Shown here: positions 16,112 to 24,700 of the stretch, in pieces | Numbering within the stretch: the stretch's first letter is position 1 | How the letters are laid out: each line of letters opens with the position of its first letter | NCBI RefSeq assembly: GCF_028023555.1 | Contig: NZ_JAQIOY010000001.1 | Span: forward strand, 979,168-1,043,167 | DNA length: 64,000 bases | DNA from: Thalassococcus_A lentus | Lineage (GTDB): Bacteria; Pseudomonadota; Alphaproteobacteria; Rhodobacterales; Rhodobacteraceae | Direction: 5' to 3' | The notes under the pieces: model-generated | Told to the model about the DNA's origin: nothing | Databases searched by the model: none | Seen by the model: the letters and a program-made list of their open reading frames with translations, nothing else | Made by a program: the position numbers and the translations under genes

Positions 16112-16124
16112 TACAAAAGTATCA
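16109..16124. promoter_or_regulatory. Operator of the inositol-type LacI regulator (site 2, includes lacI stop codon)
   Basis: TGATACAAAAGTATCA, the same TGATAC/GTATCA arms as site 1. Its first three bases are the TGA stop codon of the lacI gene. It lies about 145 bases before the IolI-like gene and so probably controls an internal promoter for the isomerase and transporter. Confidence 0.75.
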
Positions 16125-16266
16125 GTTCTGACCGGCGGAATCTTTCGGGCGTGACGTAAAAATCTCAGCCTTGATTGACCAGAATCGCCAGCCAACCCCA
16201 ACTGAACGGCAGTGACGCGCTTTAGACGCCGCAAAGGTGCCGCGCCAAATGGGGGGACGAAAAGGC

Positions 16267-17085
16267 ATGGTGCCTTTCGCAATCAATCATATGTCGGTGC
16301 CTTCCCTGCGTTGGCAGGACGTGCTCGATCTTGCCAAGTCGCTTGGCTGCGCGGGCGTCGAGTTCCGCAATGATCTTGGGCGCCCTTTGTTTGATGGCTC
16401 TTCCTTTCGCGATGTCGCAACGCGTGCCGAGGAAATGGGACTGCGCGTCTTGGGGCTGAGCCAGATTTACCCTTTCAACGTTTGGTCCGATGCGATGGCC
16501 GCTGAAGTGCGCGCATTGATCAAGATCGCCAAGGCAATCGGCGCCGAAACAATCAGCCTGATCCCTCGCAATGACGGATCGGGTCAGGGCAACGGCGAAC
16601 GGCAGGCCAATCTTCGTATCGCGCTCAGAGAAATTCGTCCGCTGCTTGAGGAAGCAGAGATGACGGCGTTGGTCGAACCTTTGGGGTTCCCACGTTCGTC
16701 GCTGCGTTTCAAAACCGAAGCGGTGGATGCAATCGAAGCTGTTGGCGGCACGGACCACTTTGGAATTGTGCACGACACTTTCCACCACTTTCTGGCCGAA
16801 GAGGACCAGTTTTTTCCGCAGCATACGAAGCTAGTTCATATCTCGGGTGTGACAGATCACGTGGTGCCGGCAGACCTGCTGGAAGACGAAAATCGCGTTT
16901 TGGTGGATGCCAAAGACCGGCTCGGCAATATCCAGCAAATCACGGCTCTGATTGATGGCGGCTATACCGGACCAATCTCGGTCGAGGCGTTTGCACCCAG
17001 CATTCATACCCTGAGCGATCCAGAAAAATCACTGGCCGCTTCATTCGATTTCATCCGCAACTCTCTGAAGGTCAATGCTTTCTGA
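16267..17085 (+). CDS. iolI: IolI-like sugar phosphate isomerase/epimerase (inosose isomerase family)
   Basis: A 272-residue TIM-barrel enzyme of the AP-endonuclease/xylose-isomerase-like family. The C-terminal half aligns with Bacillus IolI: VEPLGFP, FGIVHDTFHHF, LVHISGVTD, LLEDENRVLVDAKDRLGN and PISVEAF carry the metal-ligand glutamates, aspartate and histidines. IolI interconverts 2-keto-myo-inositol (inosose) isomers. The ATG at 16267 has a GGGGGGA ribosome binding site; a GTG at 16237 is in frame further upstream. It sits between an operator and a CUT2 binding-protein gene, supporting a role in cyclitol catabolism. The remaining iol genes are not in this window. Confidence 0.72.
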   Translation: MVPFAINHMSVPSLRWQDVLDLAKSLGCAGVEFRNDLGRPLFDGSSFRDVATRAEEMGLRVLGLSQIYPFNVWSDAMAAEVRALIKIAKAIGAETISLIPRNDGSGQGNGERQANLRIALREIRPLLEEAEMTALVEPLGFPRSSLRFKTEAVDAIEAVGGTDHFGIVHDTFHHFLAEEDQFFPQHTKLVHISGVTDHVVPADLLEDENRVLVDAKDRLGNIQQITALIDGGYTGPISVEAFAPSIHTLSDPEKSLAASFDFIRNSLKVNAF

Positions 17086-17164
17086 GAGGGGCTTTCAACC
17101 CGCCCCTGTGGGGGCATCCGGCATGTGTACAAGGGTGAGCCGGCACCCGATTGGGAGGACTACC

Positions 17165-18109
17165 ATGAAGAAAATTCTTGTCGCTGCAGGCCTGAGCGCC
17201 TTGATGGGCACAACTGCAATGGCGGAAACCATTGGGGTTTCGATTGCGCGTTTTGACGACAACTTTCTGACCGTCATGCGCAACGGCATGACAGATCACG
17301 CCGCGTCCCTCGATGGTGTTGATCTGCAGGTCGAAGATGCCCAGGACGACGTTGCCAAGCAGCTGGACCAGATCAACAACTTCGTTGCATCCGGTGTGGA
17401 CGCGATCATCGTCAACGCTGTTGATACATCGGCCACGCAGGCGATGACCGCCGCAGCAGAAGCAGCCGGTGTTCCGCTGGTTTACGTCAACCGTGAGCCA
17501 ATCAACGTTAACGAACTGCCAGACAATCAGGCTTTCGTTGCATCCAACGAAATCGAATCCGGCACACTGGAAAGCTTCCAGATCTGCCGCAATCTGCGTG
17601 CCGCAGGCAAAGCGGGCGGCGCCAAGGGCTACATCCTGATGGGCCAGCTTTCCAACCAGGCTGCAGTCCAGCGTACCAAGGACATCGACGACGTGATCGG
17701 CATGGACATGTGTAACTTCATGACCATCATCGACCGTCAGACTGCCGAATGGTCCCGCGACAAGGCGCAGGATTTGATGACCAACTGGCTGTCGTCCGGC
17801 GAAGACTTTGATTTCGTCATCGCCAACAACGACGAAATGGCGATCGGTGCAATTCAGGCGATGAAGGCTTCGGGCATCGATATGGCTGATGTCGAGGTCG
17901 GCGGTGTTGACGCAACGCAGGACGCGCTGGTTGCGATGCAGGCGGGTGATCTGGACGTGACCGTGTTCCAGGACGCATTCGGTCAGGGTTCCGGCTCTGT
18001 TGATGCGGCACTGGCGCTGTCGCGTGGCGAAGAGCTGGACCAGAAAGTCTACATTCCGTTCAAGTTGGTAACACCCGGCAACGTTGCGGATTTCCTCAAC
18101 AAGAACTGA
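17165..18109 (+). CDS. CUT2 ABC transporter periplasmic sugar/inositol-binding protein
   Basis: A 314-residue periplasmic protein with a clear signal peptide (MKKILVAAGLSALMGTTAMA, then E). The fold is the RbsB/IbpA type: ISIARFDDNF-like first strand, QLDQINNFVASGVDAIIVNAVD, and NNDEMAIGAIQAMKASG near the hinge. Sequence and neighbours resemble inositol-binding proteins of Caulobacter and rhizobia, but ribose-like sugars cannot be excluded. GGAGGAC precedes the ATG. A strong hairpin terminator follows before the permease gene, so binding-protein mRNA should exceed permease mRNA. Confidence 0.88.
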   Translation: MKKILVAAGLSALMGTTAMAETIGVSIARFDDNFLTVMRNGMTDHAASLDGVDLQVEDAQDDVAKQLDQINNFVASGVDAIIVNAVDTSATQAMTAAAEAAGVPLVYVNREPINVNELPDNQAFVASNEIESGTLESFQICRNLRAAGKAGGAKGYILMGQLSNQAAVQRTKDIDDVIGMDMCNFMTIIDRQTAEWSRDKAQDLMTNWLSSGEDFDFVIANNDEMAIGAIQAMKASGIDMADVEVGGVDATQDALVAMQAGDLDVTVFQDAFGQGSGSVDAALALSRGEELDQKVYIPFKLVTPGNVADFLNKN

Positions 18110-18128
18110 GCTGAGTTCTGAAAAATCG

Positions 18129-18159
18129 GGCGGAGCGGTTTTGACCGCTCTGCCTTTTT
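18129..18159 (+). terminator. Intra-operon terminator/attenuator after the binding-protein gene
   Basis: An 11-bp stem, with 18129-18139 pairing with 18144-18154 (one G-T pair), a TTTG loop and five Ts. It stands between the binding-protein and permease genes and probably allows partial read-through. Confidence 0.85.
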
Positions 18160-18197
18160 GATCAACGCGGACATGCCCTGACGCAAGGAGTGCAAAT

Positions 18198-19283
18198 ATG
18201 TCCAATCATTCCGACGGCATCGGTGGATTGAAATATGACAAATCCAAAAAAGCCTGGCCAAACGAACTAAACATCTTCTTTGCGCTGATCATCATCGTGT
18301 TGGTCTTCGAAGCGCTCGGACAGCTTTTGCCCTACATGAAGGGCCAGTCGATGCTGTTCGATTTCAACACAAAGCGGGATGGTACAATCCTGAACATTGC
18401 GCGCATCAAGATCATTATCTTGCAGGTCTCAATCATCGGGATCATCGCGCTGGGCGTAACGCAGGTCATCATTTCGGGCGGGATCGATCTGTCATCCGGG
18501 CCTTTGGTCGGCGCCGCGGCGATGATCGTTATGTCGTTTGCCCAAACGGAATTGGTGAATGGAAACCCGAATCCAAAAGCGGTGTTCGGGGCCTGGGCCT
18601 TCGATCTGCCTGTTCTGGTTCCCATATTAGTCGGGCTTTTATTCGGGGCCTTTATCGGGCTCATAAACGGCTCGCTCATCGCATTCACCGGGATTCCACC
18701 GTTCATTGCGACGCTGGGCATGTTCCTGATTTGCCGCGGTATCGCGCAGTGGTGGACACGTGGCCAGCCTGTTTCATTTCCGACCGATCAGTTTGCCTGG
18801 CTCGGATCTGGCATGATGCCGGTCTTCTGGTTCCTGCTGTTGGCGCTGCTGTTCCACGTTGTTCTGAAATATACGGTTTATGGCAAACACACCTATGCCA
18901 TCGGTTCCAACGAGGCTGCGGCGCGTATGTCGGGGATCAACGTCAAACGCCACAAGGTCATGGTCTACATGATCGCGTCCATGCTGGCGGCCTTTGCGGC
19001 GATCATCCTGAGTTCGAAGAACCTGACGGCACAGACAGGCATGGGACAGTTCTATGAATTGTTCGCCATTGCCATGGCCGTCATTGGCGGCGTGAGCCTG
19101 ACCGGCGGCCGTGGGTCGATCATCGGTACGGTGCTGGGGGCGATGGTCTTTGGCGTGATCCAGTCCGGTTTTACCTATATCAAGCTCGATGCTTTCTATC
19201 AGCTTATGGCCATGGGTGGGATCATCATCGGCGCGGTTGTACTTGACCAATGGCGTCAGCGTAGCGCTTCGGCGCGATCATAG
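18198..19283 (+). CDS. CUT2 ABC transporter permease
   Basis: A 361-residue inner-membrane permease of the RbsC family with eight to ten hydrophobic segments. ALGVTQVIISGGIDLSSGP is the family signature helix, AFTGIPPFIATLGMFLICRG follows, and IGSNEAAARMSGINVKRHK is the cytoplasmic loop that touches the ATPase. It is about 30 residues longer at the N-terminus and has a larger loop (NGNPNPKAVFGAWAFD) than RbsC, as in inositol-type permeases. AAGGAG precedes the ATG. It is co-transcribed with the ATPase gene 14 bases downstream. Confidence 0.9.
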   Translation: MSNHSDGIGGLKYDKSKKAWPNELNIFFALIIIVLVFEALGQLLPYMKGQSMLFDFNTKRDGTILNIARIKIIILQVSIIGIIALGVTQVIISGGIDLSSGPLVGAAAMIVMSFAQTELVNGNPNPKAVFGAWAFDLPVLVPILVGLLFGAFIGLINGSLIAFTGIPPFIATLGMFLICRGIAQWWTRGQPVSFPTDQFAWLGSGMMPVFWFLLLALLFHVVLKYTVYGKHTYAIGSNEAAARMSGINVKRHKVMVYMIASMLAAFAAIILSSKNLTAQTGMGQFYELFAIAMAVIGGVSLTGGRGSIIGTVLGAMVFGVIQSGFTYIKLDAFYQLMAMGGIIIGAVVLDQWRQRSASARS

Positions 19284-19297
19284 AGGGGCAAAAGATC

Positions 19298-20080
19298 ATG
19301 AGTGAAGATATCATTCTCGAAACCCGTGGGCTGACCAAGCACTACGGCGGCGTGCATGCCTTGGAAGATGCCAACTTTGTCCTGCGCAAGGGCGAGCATG
19401 TGGCGATCATGGGGGACAATGGCGCAGGTAAATCCACCTTTGTCCGCCAGATCACAGGCGTGGAACAACGCACACGCGGTGAGGTCATTTTTGATGGCCA
19501 GCCCGTCAACTTTGCCGGACCGCTTGATGCACGCGAAGCAGGCATCGAGGCAGTGTTCCAGACGCTTGCATTGGCAGACCATCTGGATGTTCCCGACAAC
19601 CTGTTTCTTGGCCGTGAGAAAACCAAATGGAACTGGTTGGGGCCGTTTCGCTTTCTCGACTACAAGGCGATGCGGCAGGACACATTGGATGCGTTGCAAA
19701 AGACAGGGGTAAAGATCCCCAACATCCGCAACACGATCCAATATATGTCAGGTGGGCAACGGCAGTGTGTGGCCATTGCGCGTACGGCGTCCTTCCACTC
19801 AAAGCTGACGATCATGGATGAGCCGACAGCGGCGTTGGGTGTGCAGGAAACTGCGCAGGTGGAAAACATCGTTCGCCAGCTCAAGGCGGACGGAGAGCCG
19901 CTGATCCTGATCAGCCACAACATGCGTCAGGTTTTTGACTTGGTGGATCGGGTTGTCGTGTTCCGCCGTGGCCGCATTTGCGCCAATCTTGATATCAAGA
20001 ACGAAGATGTCACGGGCGAAGACGTGGTGGCCTATATCACGGGTGCCAAGACACAAGAAGGCTACGAAGACGCGGCCTGA
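19298..20080 (+). CDS. CUT2 ABC transporter ATP-binding protein, single-domain
   Basis: A 260-residue ATPase. The Walker A is GDNGAGKST, the signature YMSGGQRQ, and the Walker B LTIMDEPTAALG. Unlike RbsA or MglA, which have two fused ABC domains (about 500 residues), it has one, so it should work as a homodimer. This single-domain form is known from inositol- and fructose-type CUT2 systems in alphaproteobacteria. It is followed by a terminator at 20104-20135, which ends the cluster. Confidence 0.9.
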   Translation: MSEDIILETRGLTKHYGGVHALEDANFVLRKGEHVAIMGDNGAGKSTFVRQITGVEQRTRGEVIFDGQPVNFAGPLDAREAGIEAVFQTLALADHLDVPDNLFLGREKTKWNWLGPFRFLDYKAMRQDTLDALQKTGVKIPNIRNTIQYMSGGQRQCVAIARTASFHSKLTIMDEPTAALGVQETAQVENIVRQLKADGEPLILISHNMRQVFDLVDRVVVFRRGRICANLDIKNEDVTGEDVVAYITGAKTQEGYEDAA

Positions 20081-20103
20081 GCAAGAACAGCACCAAGTTT
20101 AGC

Positions 20104-20135
20104 AAAGCCGGGCGCTGCAAGGTGTCCGGCTTTTT
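20104..20135 (+). terminator. Rho-independent terminator ending the CUT2 operon
   Basis: AAAGCCGG (20104-20111) pairs with CCGGCTTT, the end of which runs into five Ts (20131-20135); the loop is 14 bases. It lies 24 bases after the ATPase stop codon. Confidence 0.8.
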
Positions 20136-20187
20136 CCATGCGCTTCTGATCGGGACGAAACACAGCCCTTTACGATCAGGGTCTTTT

Positions 20188-21132
20188 CTATTTGGTGATC
20201 CGCCAGCCGTCCGAGAATCCGAACTGTTGGGCAGCCATATCCGCGAGTTCTGGTTTGGCACGCACGAGTTTTGCAGCCTCACGGGCGATGTATCGCCGGA
20301 GCGCGGCAGGCGCTGTTTTGTACTGGATGGCCAAAGCTTCGAGCAGTTTTGCCTGAACCGGACTAGGCAAAGCGTCGTTTTGAAGGTGGCGGGCGATGAT
20401 GTCGTTCACCGCGGATTTGCCTTCAAGCTCGATCAAGGCGGTTGCGTAAGCGCCGAGATAGGCCTTGTCCTTTGCAATAGCCTTGTCCAACCCATCCAAC
20501 AGCAAGGGCGTGAAACTGCGATCGCCTGATAGACCTGCAAGCAAAATGCGAATGGGCCTCAGGTCTGCGTTGCCGTTTTGCAGATCTTGGCGCAGTGTTT
20601 TGATTTTTGGGACACGTACCTGATCGAGCGATCCATAGGGTGCACGGTCAAGTTCCCGCAATGCGAGGCGGCGTATTCCGGGGCTGGGATCGTTGACACG
20701 CTTGGCAAAGGTCGCGAGGCGGGCTTTTTCGTCGCCATAAAGCCATGCTGATTGCCTTTGCATGATCAATTCGATCAAGGCGCGATAGCGGTCGTCCAGA
20801 ACGGCAACTTCTAGCCACGGGCCGTAGGCGCCGTCGCGCGCCAACAACACACTGGCGTCCGGGCGTCCGACCACCTGCAGCAAAAATCCCTGGCTGGGCG
20901 GGATCGGAAGCTCGGATACACTGGGTCCGGACAGTGTTGTTACTGGTCTGTAGACATTGGGATTGGCGGCATCCGGAACAGCAATCACAGCCTGTTCGGT
21001 TGCCAACAGGATATCAACCAACGTCGGATTTGGGGTATAGCCATGGAACGCGCAGGCCTCGGCACTCGGGGGCGAGACCCAGATCAGGGCGCCTGCCACA
21101 ATCAAGCCAAGACAATGAGATTTGCTGCGCAT
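20188..21132 (-). CDS. Secreted protein with HEAT-like helical repeats, unknown function
   Basis: A 314-residue protein. From the ATG at 21132 a signal peptide is seen (MRSKSHCLGLIVAGALIWVS), with likely cleavage before EACAFHGY. The remainder is a beta-rich N-terminal part, then helical repeats of HEAT type: DPSPGIRRLALRELDRAPY, IKTLRQDLQNGNADLRPIRI, LLLDGLDKAIAKDKAYLGAY and so on. It is probably a periplasmic scaffold. No enzyme motif is visible. It is convergent with the CUT2 operon and follows the MFS transporter gene on the same strand. Confidence 0.6.
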   Translation of the reverse strand: MRSKSHCLGLIVAGALIWVSPPSAEACAFHGYTPNPTLVDILLATEQAVIAVPDAANPNVYRPVTTLSGPSVSELPIPPSQGFLLQVVGRPDASVLLARDGAYGPWLEVAVLDDRYRALIELIMQRQSAWLYGDEKARLATFAKRVNDPSPGIRRLALRELDRAPYGSLDQVRVPKIKTLRQDLQNGNADLRPIRILLAGLSGDRSFTPLLLDGLDKAIAKDKAYLGAYATALIELEGKSAVNDIIARHLQNDALPSPVQAKLLEALAIQYKTAPAALRRYIAREAAKLVRAKPELADMAAQQFGFSDGWRITK

Positions 21133-21219
21133 CCTGCCACTTCGCTGAGTTACAGCGTCGACTATAGCGACCACCAGCGTACAGCGTAAGGCGGATTCCA
21201 TTGAGGGGGAGGTCAGGGC

Positions 21220-22371
21220 TCAGGCAGATTTTTGCCGGGATAAAACCGGCACCAAAACAAGCGGGATGATCAGTACGAGCGCGCCAACGGCTGCAAAGGA
21301 CATATGCAGGCCAAAGGCTTCGGACAGGCCGCCCATCATGGGCGGGCCAACGAAGAACCCGGCATATCCGAGAACCGCGATCCGGCTGATTGCGAGCGCC
21401 TTGCGGTCTTCTGGCACCAGACGACCGACCCATGAAAAAGCCATCGGCGCGACCACGGAAACGCCCAAGCCCAGCATGGCAAAACCGAGGTATGCCACTA
21501 GCAAACCGCTAGCAAACGCCGCGATGAAGGCACCGGCGGCACATAGTGCAGAAGCAAGACCAATCACAATTGCTTCGGAAACGCGGTGCGCAACGACGTG
21601 GCCGGAAAGCCGGCCAATCGCCATCGTGATACCCAGAATAGCCGGTCCCAACGCACCTTGTGCCGCGCCTGCACCCAAGCCGCGTTCGAGATGCAGGGCG
21701 GACCAGCCTTCGGTACCCTGTTCGGCCAGAAACGCGATCAGGATGATCAGCCCTCCCGGGATCAACAAAAGCGGGGACAGCCGCGCCGGAGGCGGGGCGT
21801 CGCTGTCCGCCGGGGCATCTTGCACAGGCGCGGCGACCATCTGGATCATCAGGGCAAGGGTCGCAAGGCCAAGCGTGGCAAAGACTGCGAAGGGCGTCCA
21901 GCCGGCTTCTCTGGCCAATCCGGTGGCAAGGGCCGAGCAGGCATAGGCGACGGAAAAGACGCCATGGTTCAGGTTCATCAATGAAACGCCCAGCCGCCCT
22001 TCGAGGATAGACAGGCGCGCATTCATGGAAACATCCAACGTGCCAGATGCCATGGCCGCAAGCGTCATCGCGATGGCAAAGGTAACGCCGTTCCAACTCA
22101 GACCGGGTGTCAGAAAGGCAAGCAGCATGGCGAAGGCCAGCACCGGCAAAACTCTGATCCCAAGCGCGCGTTCAACCCGGGGCGCCAGCCACATGGCCAA
22201 CAGAGCGCCGAAGGTGGACACCAACATGGCCAGCCCGAAAGCGCCATCGCTCAGCCCGACCTGCGGCTTGAGATCCGGGACCAGCGCGCCGAACGCACCC
22301 CAGTATAGCCCAACCGAAGCAAAGGCCGCCGCAGGCCCGCGGCTTGTGTAAAGATCACGCAGCATCGTCAT
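21220..22371 (-). CDS. MFS transporter
   Basis: A 383-residue major facilitator with twelve predicted transmembrane segments, opening with LRDLYTSRGPAAAFASVGLY and containing LAPRVERALGIRVL in the 2-3 loop. The pattern resembles the small YbjJ-like drug/sugar exporter group. Starts at 22371 and 22365 are both plausible; an open frame to 22569 would run through the rplY promoter region and is rejected. It is divergent from rplY. Substrate unknown. Confidence 0.85.
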   Translation of the reverse strand: MTMLRDLYTSRGPAAAFASVGLYWGAFGALVPDLKPQVGLSDGAFGLAMLVSTFGALLAMWLAPRVERALGIRVLPVLAFAMLLAFLTPGLSWNGVTFAIAMTLAAMASGTLDVSMNARLSILEGRLGVSLMNLNHGVFSVAYACSALATGLAREAGWTPFAVFATLGLATLALMIQMVAAPVQDAPADSDAPPPARLSPLLLIPGGLIILIAFLAEQGTEGWSALHLERGLGAGAAQGALGPAILGITMAIGRLSGHVVAHRVSEAIVIGLASALCAAGAFIAAFASGLLVAYLGFAMLGLGVSVVAPMAFSWVGRLVPEDRKALAISRIAVLGYAGFFVGPPMMGGLSEAFGLHMSFAAVGALVLIIPLVLVPVLSRQKSA

Positions 22372-22468
22372 GGGTGCCGAGTGCCACGCATTGGGGTTCC
22401 GGTCCAGCCAAATTGCGCGAATCTGCTTGCCATCTGGGCCAATCCGGTCTACGCGCACGGCTTCACGC

Positions 22469-22493
22469 GGGGTGACAGCCTTGGAGGCACCCC
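22469..22493 (+). promoter_or_regulatory. Hairpin in the rplY leader
   Basis: GGGGTG (22469-22474) can pair with CACCCC (22488-22493) around a 13-base loop, about 24 bases before the rplY ATG. Such a leader hairpin could be a ribosomal-protein control element or incidental. Confidence 0.25.
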
Positions 22494-22516
22494 GACAGAC
22501 AAATTGGAGATATATC

Positions 22517-23158
22517 ATGGCTGGTGAGATTCCTGATCTCGAAGCTACGGAACGGACGGGGACAGGCAAGGGCGCCGCTCGTCAAGCACGCCGCGACGGC
22601 ATGGTTCCTGGCATTGTATTTGGTGGCGACGCAGACCCGCTTCCCATCAACATCCCGTTCAACACGCTGTTCAAGCGCCTGAAGGCCGGACGGTTCAAGT
22701 CCACGCTCTTCAACCTCAAGGTTGAGGGCCACGAAGACGTGCGCGTGATCTGCCGCGATGTTCAGCGCGATGTCGTAAAAGACTTGCCAACGCACCTCGA
22801 CCTGATGCGCCTGCGCCGCACGACGAAGGTTAACCTCTTCATTCCGGTTGAGTTCCTGAACGAGGAAACGGCACCTGGCATCAAAAAGGGCGGCGTTCTG
22901 ACCATCGTGCGTCCAGAAGTCGAGCTGCGCGTTACTGCCGGTGACATCCCCGAGAAGATCGAAGTCGATCTGACTGGTCTGGAAGTTGGCGACACTGTAA
23001 CGATCTCGTCGGTAGATCTGCCCAGTGGCGCGAAGCCGACCATCGATCGTGATTTTGTGATTGCGAACATCTCGGCACCGTCCGGCCTGCGTTCTGCTGA
23101 GAACGAAGAAGAGGACGAGGCAGAAGCCGAAGAGGCAGCACCCGCAGCCGAAGAATAA
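22517..23158 (+). CDS. rplY: 50S ribosomal protein L25, long Ctc form
   Basis: Binds 5S rRNA in the large subunit. The 213 residues comprise the L25 domain (GKGAARQARRDGMVPGIVFGG, then LKVEGHEDVRVICRDVQRD) and the C-terminal TL5/Ctc beta domain (VEVDLTGLEVGDTVTISSVDL-like), with an acidic tail rich in E and A. The ATG at 22517 has GGAGA upstream and gives the usual N-terminus MAGEIPDLEA. A terminator follows at 23186-23213. pth, its usual partner, lies elsewhere in this window on the other strand. Confidence 0.95.
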   Translation: MAGEIPDLEATERTGTGKGAARQARRDGMVPGIVFGGDADPLPINIPFNTLFKRLKAGRFKSTLFNLKVEGHEDVRVICRDVQRDVVKDLPTHLDLMRLRRTTKVNLFIPVEFLNEETAPGIKKGGVLTIVRPEVELRVTAGDIPEKIEVDLTGLEVGDTVTISSVDLPSGAKPTIDRDFVIANISAPSGLRSAENEEEDEAEAEEAAPAAEE

Positions 23159-23185
23159 TCAGTTCGCCAATCGGCAACCTGATGG

Positions 23186-23213
23186 AAACCCCTGCCAGCC
23201 GGCAGGGGTTTTT
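23186..23213 (+). terminator. Rho-independent terminator after rplY
   Basis: CCCCTGCC (23189-23196) and GGCAGGGG (23201-23208) form an 8-bp stem with an AGCC loop, preceded by AAA and followed by five Ts. Confidence 0.9.
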
Positions 23214-23294
23214 CTTTGTCTTCTCGATTGAGTGGTGTGGATCTGTGGCCAAAGCCTTAGCAGGTGCAGTGCCGCACAGTTAGTTTACGCCGTA

Positions 23295-24062
23295 TCAGAC
23301 AAATCGTTCTGTGTGGCCGTCCACGGCCATGGCCTGACCGGTGATGGACGATGCGCCGGGAGAAGCGAGAAAGAGCGCCATGGCCGCGACGTCTTCGGCG
23401 GTTACAAAGCGCCGCAGGGCTGCACCTTCGGAAAAGCCTCGGCGCACGTCGTCTCGATCAACGCCCCGTGCCTGTGCTTCCATTTCGATGACGCGATCCA
23501 TGCGCGGGCCTTCGACAGCGCCGGGACAAATCGCGTTCACGCGCACGCCGGCAGGACCCAATTCAGATGCCAGCGCCTTGGTCATCCCCACGATCCCCCA
23601 TTTGGCAGCGACATAGGGTGAGCGTTGCGGAAACCCGAAAAGGCCGGATGTCGAACTGGTCAGAAGCAACAAACCGTGTCCTTGGGCGCGCATCACCCGC
23701 GCGGCCCAGCGGCAAGTCAGAAAAGCCCCATCGAGGTTGACTGAAACGCAGCGGCGCCAATCTTCAAAGTCCAGATCCTCGATATGCCCTGCGGGCCCGC
23801 CAATTCCGGCGTTCGAGCAAACAACATCTGCTCCGCCCCAGTCGTCTTCGAGCCCGGCAAAGAACGCGTCCATCGCGGTTTTGTCCGTAACATCCGCGAC
23901 CACTGCACGAATTTCGGGGATGTCTTGGGCTATTGCTGTCACCGCATCGGGGTCGGCGTCGCAAACTGCGACTTTGTCCCCGGCGCGCAGAAAGGCTTCG
24001 GCCATGGCTCTGCCCAGCCCAGAGGCTCCGGCGGTTATAATGACGCGTCTGTTTTCTGTCAT
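23295..24062 (-). CDS. SDR family NAD(P)-dependent oxidoreductase
   Basis: A 255-residue classical short-chain dehydrogenase: ITAGASGLGRAMAEAF near the N-terminus binds the cofactor, CDADPD at the end of strand 2 favours NAD, SNAGIGGPAG is the NNAG-type motif, the catalytic Ser lies in LLTSSTSGLFG, and the YVAAK motif is in RSPYVAAKWGIVG. ICPGAVEGPRMDRV and SITGQAMAVDGH are typical C-terminal segments. It starts 7 bases after recR on the same strand and is probably the last gene of the dnaX operon. Substrate unknown. Confidence 0.88.
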   Translation of the reverse strand: MTENRRVIITAGASGLGRAMAEAFLRAGDKVAVCDADPDAVTAIAQDIPEIRAVVADVTDKTAMDAFFAGLEDDWGGADVVCSNAGIGGPAGHIEDLDFEDWRRCVSVNLDGAFLTCRWAARVMRAQGHGLLLLTSSTSGLFGFPQRSPYVAAKWGIVGMTKALASELGPAGVRVNAICPGAVEGPRMDRVIEMEAQARGVDRDDVRRGFSEGAALRRFVTAEDVAAMALFLASPGASSITGQAMAVDGHTERFV

Positions 24063-24069
24063 ACCGATG

Positions 24070-24663
24070 TCAAAAGGCCTTTCGCGCGTTCAAAGCCGCC
24101 GTGATGGTTCCGTCGTCCAGATAGTCCAACTCGCCACCAATCGGCACACCCTGCGCGAGGGACGTCACCGAAACAGCGCCGCCCAGTTCGTCAGCGATAT
24201 AGTGGGCGGTTGTCTGGCCATCGATTGTCGCGTTCAGGGCGAGGATCACCTCTGTTATCCCCTCGCTGGCCAAGCGGGATTTGAGTTGCGGGATTCGCAG
24301 GTCGTCTGGTCCGACACCATCCAGGGCAGACAAGGTTCCTCCCAAAACATGATAGCGCCCTCGAAAGACACCGGACCGTTCCATGGCCCAAAGGTCTGCA
24401 ACGTCCTCGACGACGCACAAAAGGCCGGTTGCCCGAGCCTCGCTCTCGCAAATCTCGCAGATGTCAGAAGTGCCCACGTTGCCGCAATTCAAACATTCGC
24501 GGGCAGACCGTGCGACTGCCTGCATGGCATCGGCCAGGGGTTGCAGCAATGCGCCGCGTTTTCGAATGAGATGCAGAACAACCCGCCGCGCGGATCGTGG
24601 GCCCAATCCGGGAAGTCGAGCCATCAGATCAATCAGGGCTGCGATGGGGTCGTTTCTGCTCAT
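24070..24663 (-). CDS. recR: Recombination mediator protein RecR
   Basis: Forms a DNA clamp with RecF/RecO to load RecA at gaps. 197 residues is full length: helix-hairpin-helix region LMARLPGLGPRSARRVVLHL, the four-cysteine zinc finger CLNCGNVGTSDICEIC, and the TOPRIM domain with LLCVVEDVADLWAMERSG and YHVLGGTLSALDGVGPDDL. It is downstream of dnaX and ybaB as in many proteobacteria, but with an extra membrane-protein gene in between. Confidence 0.96.
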   Translation of the reverse strand: MSRNDPIAALIDLMARLPGLGPRSARRVVLHLIRKRGALLQPLADAMQAVARSARECLNCGNVGTSDICEICESEARATGLLCVVEDVADLWAMERSGVFRGRYHVLGGTLSALDGVGPDDLRIPQLKSRLASEGITEVILALNATIDGQTTAHYIADELGGAVSVTSLAQGVPIGGELDYLDDGTITAALNARKAF

Positions 24664-24700
24664 GGCTCACCGCTCTTTGGGGCTGTGCTGGCCGCGCCGT

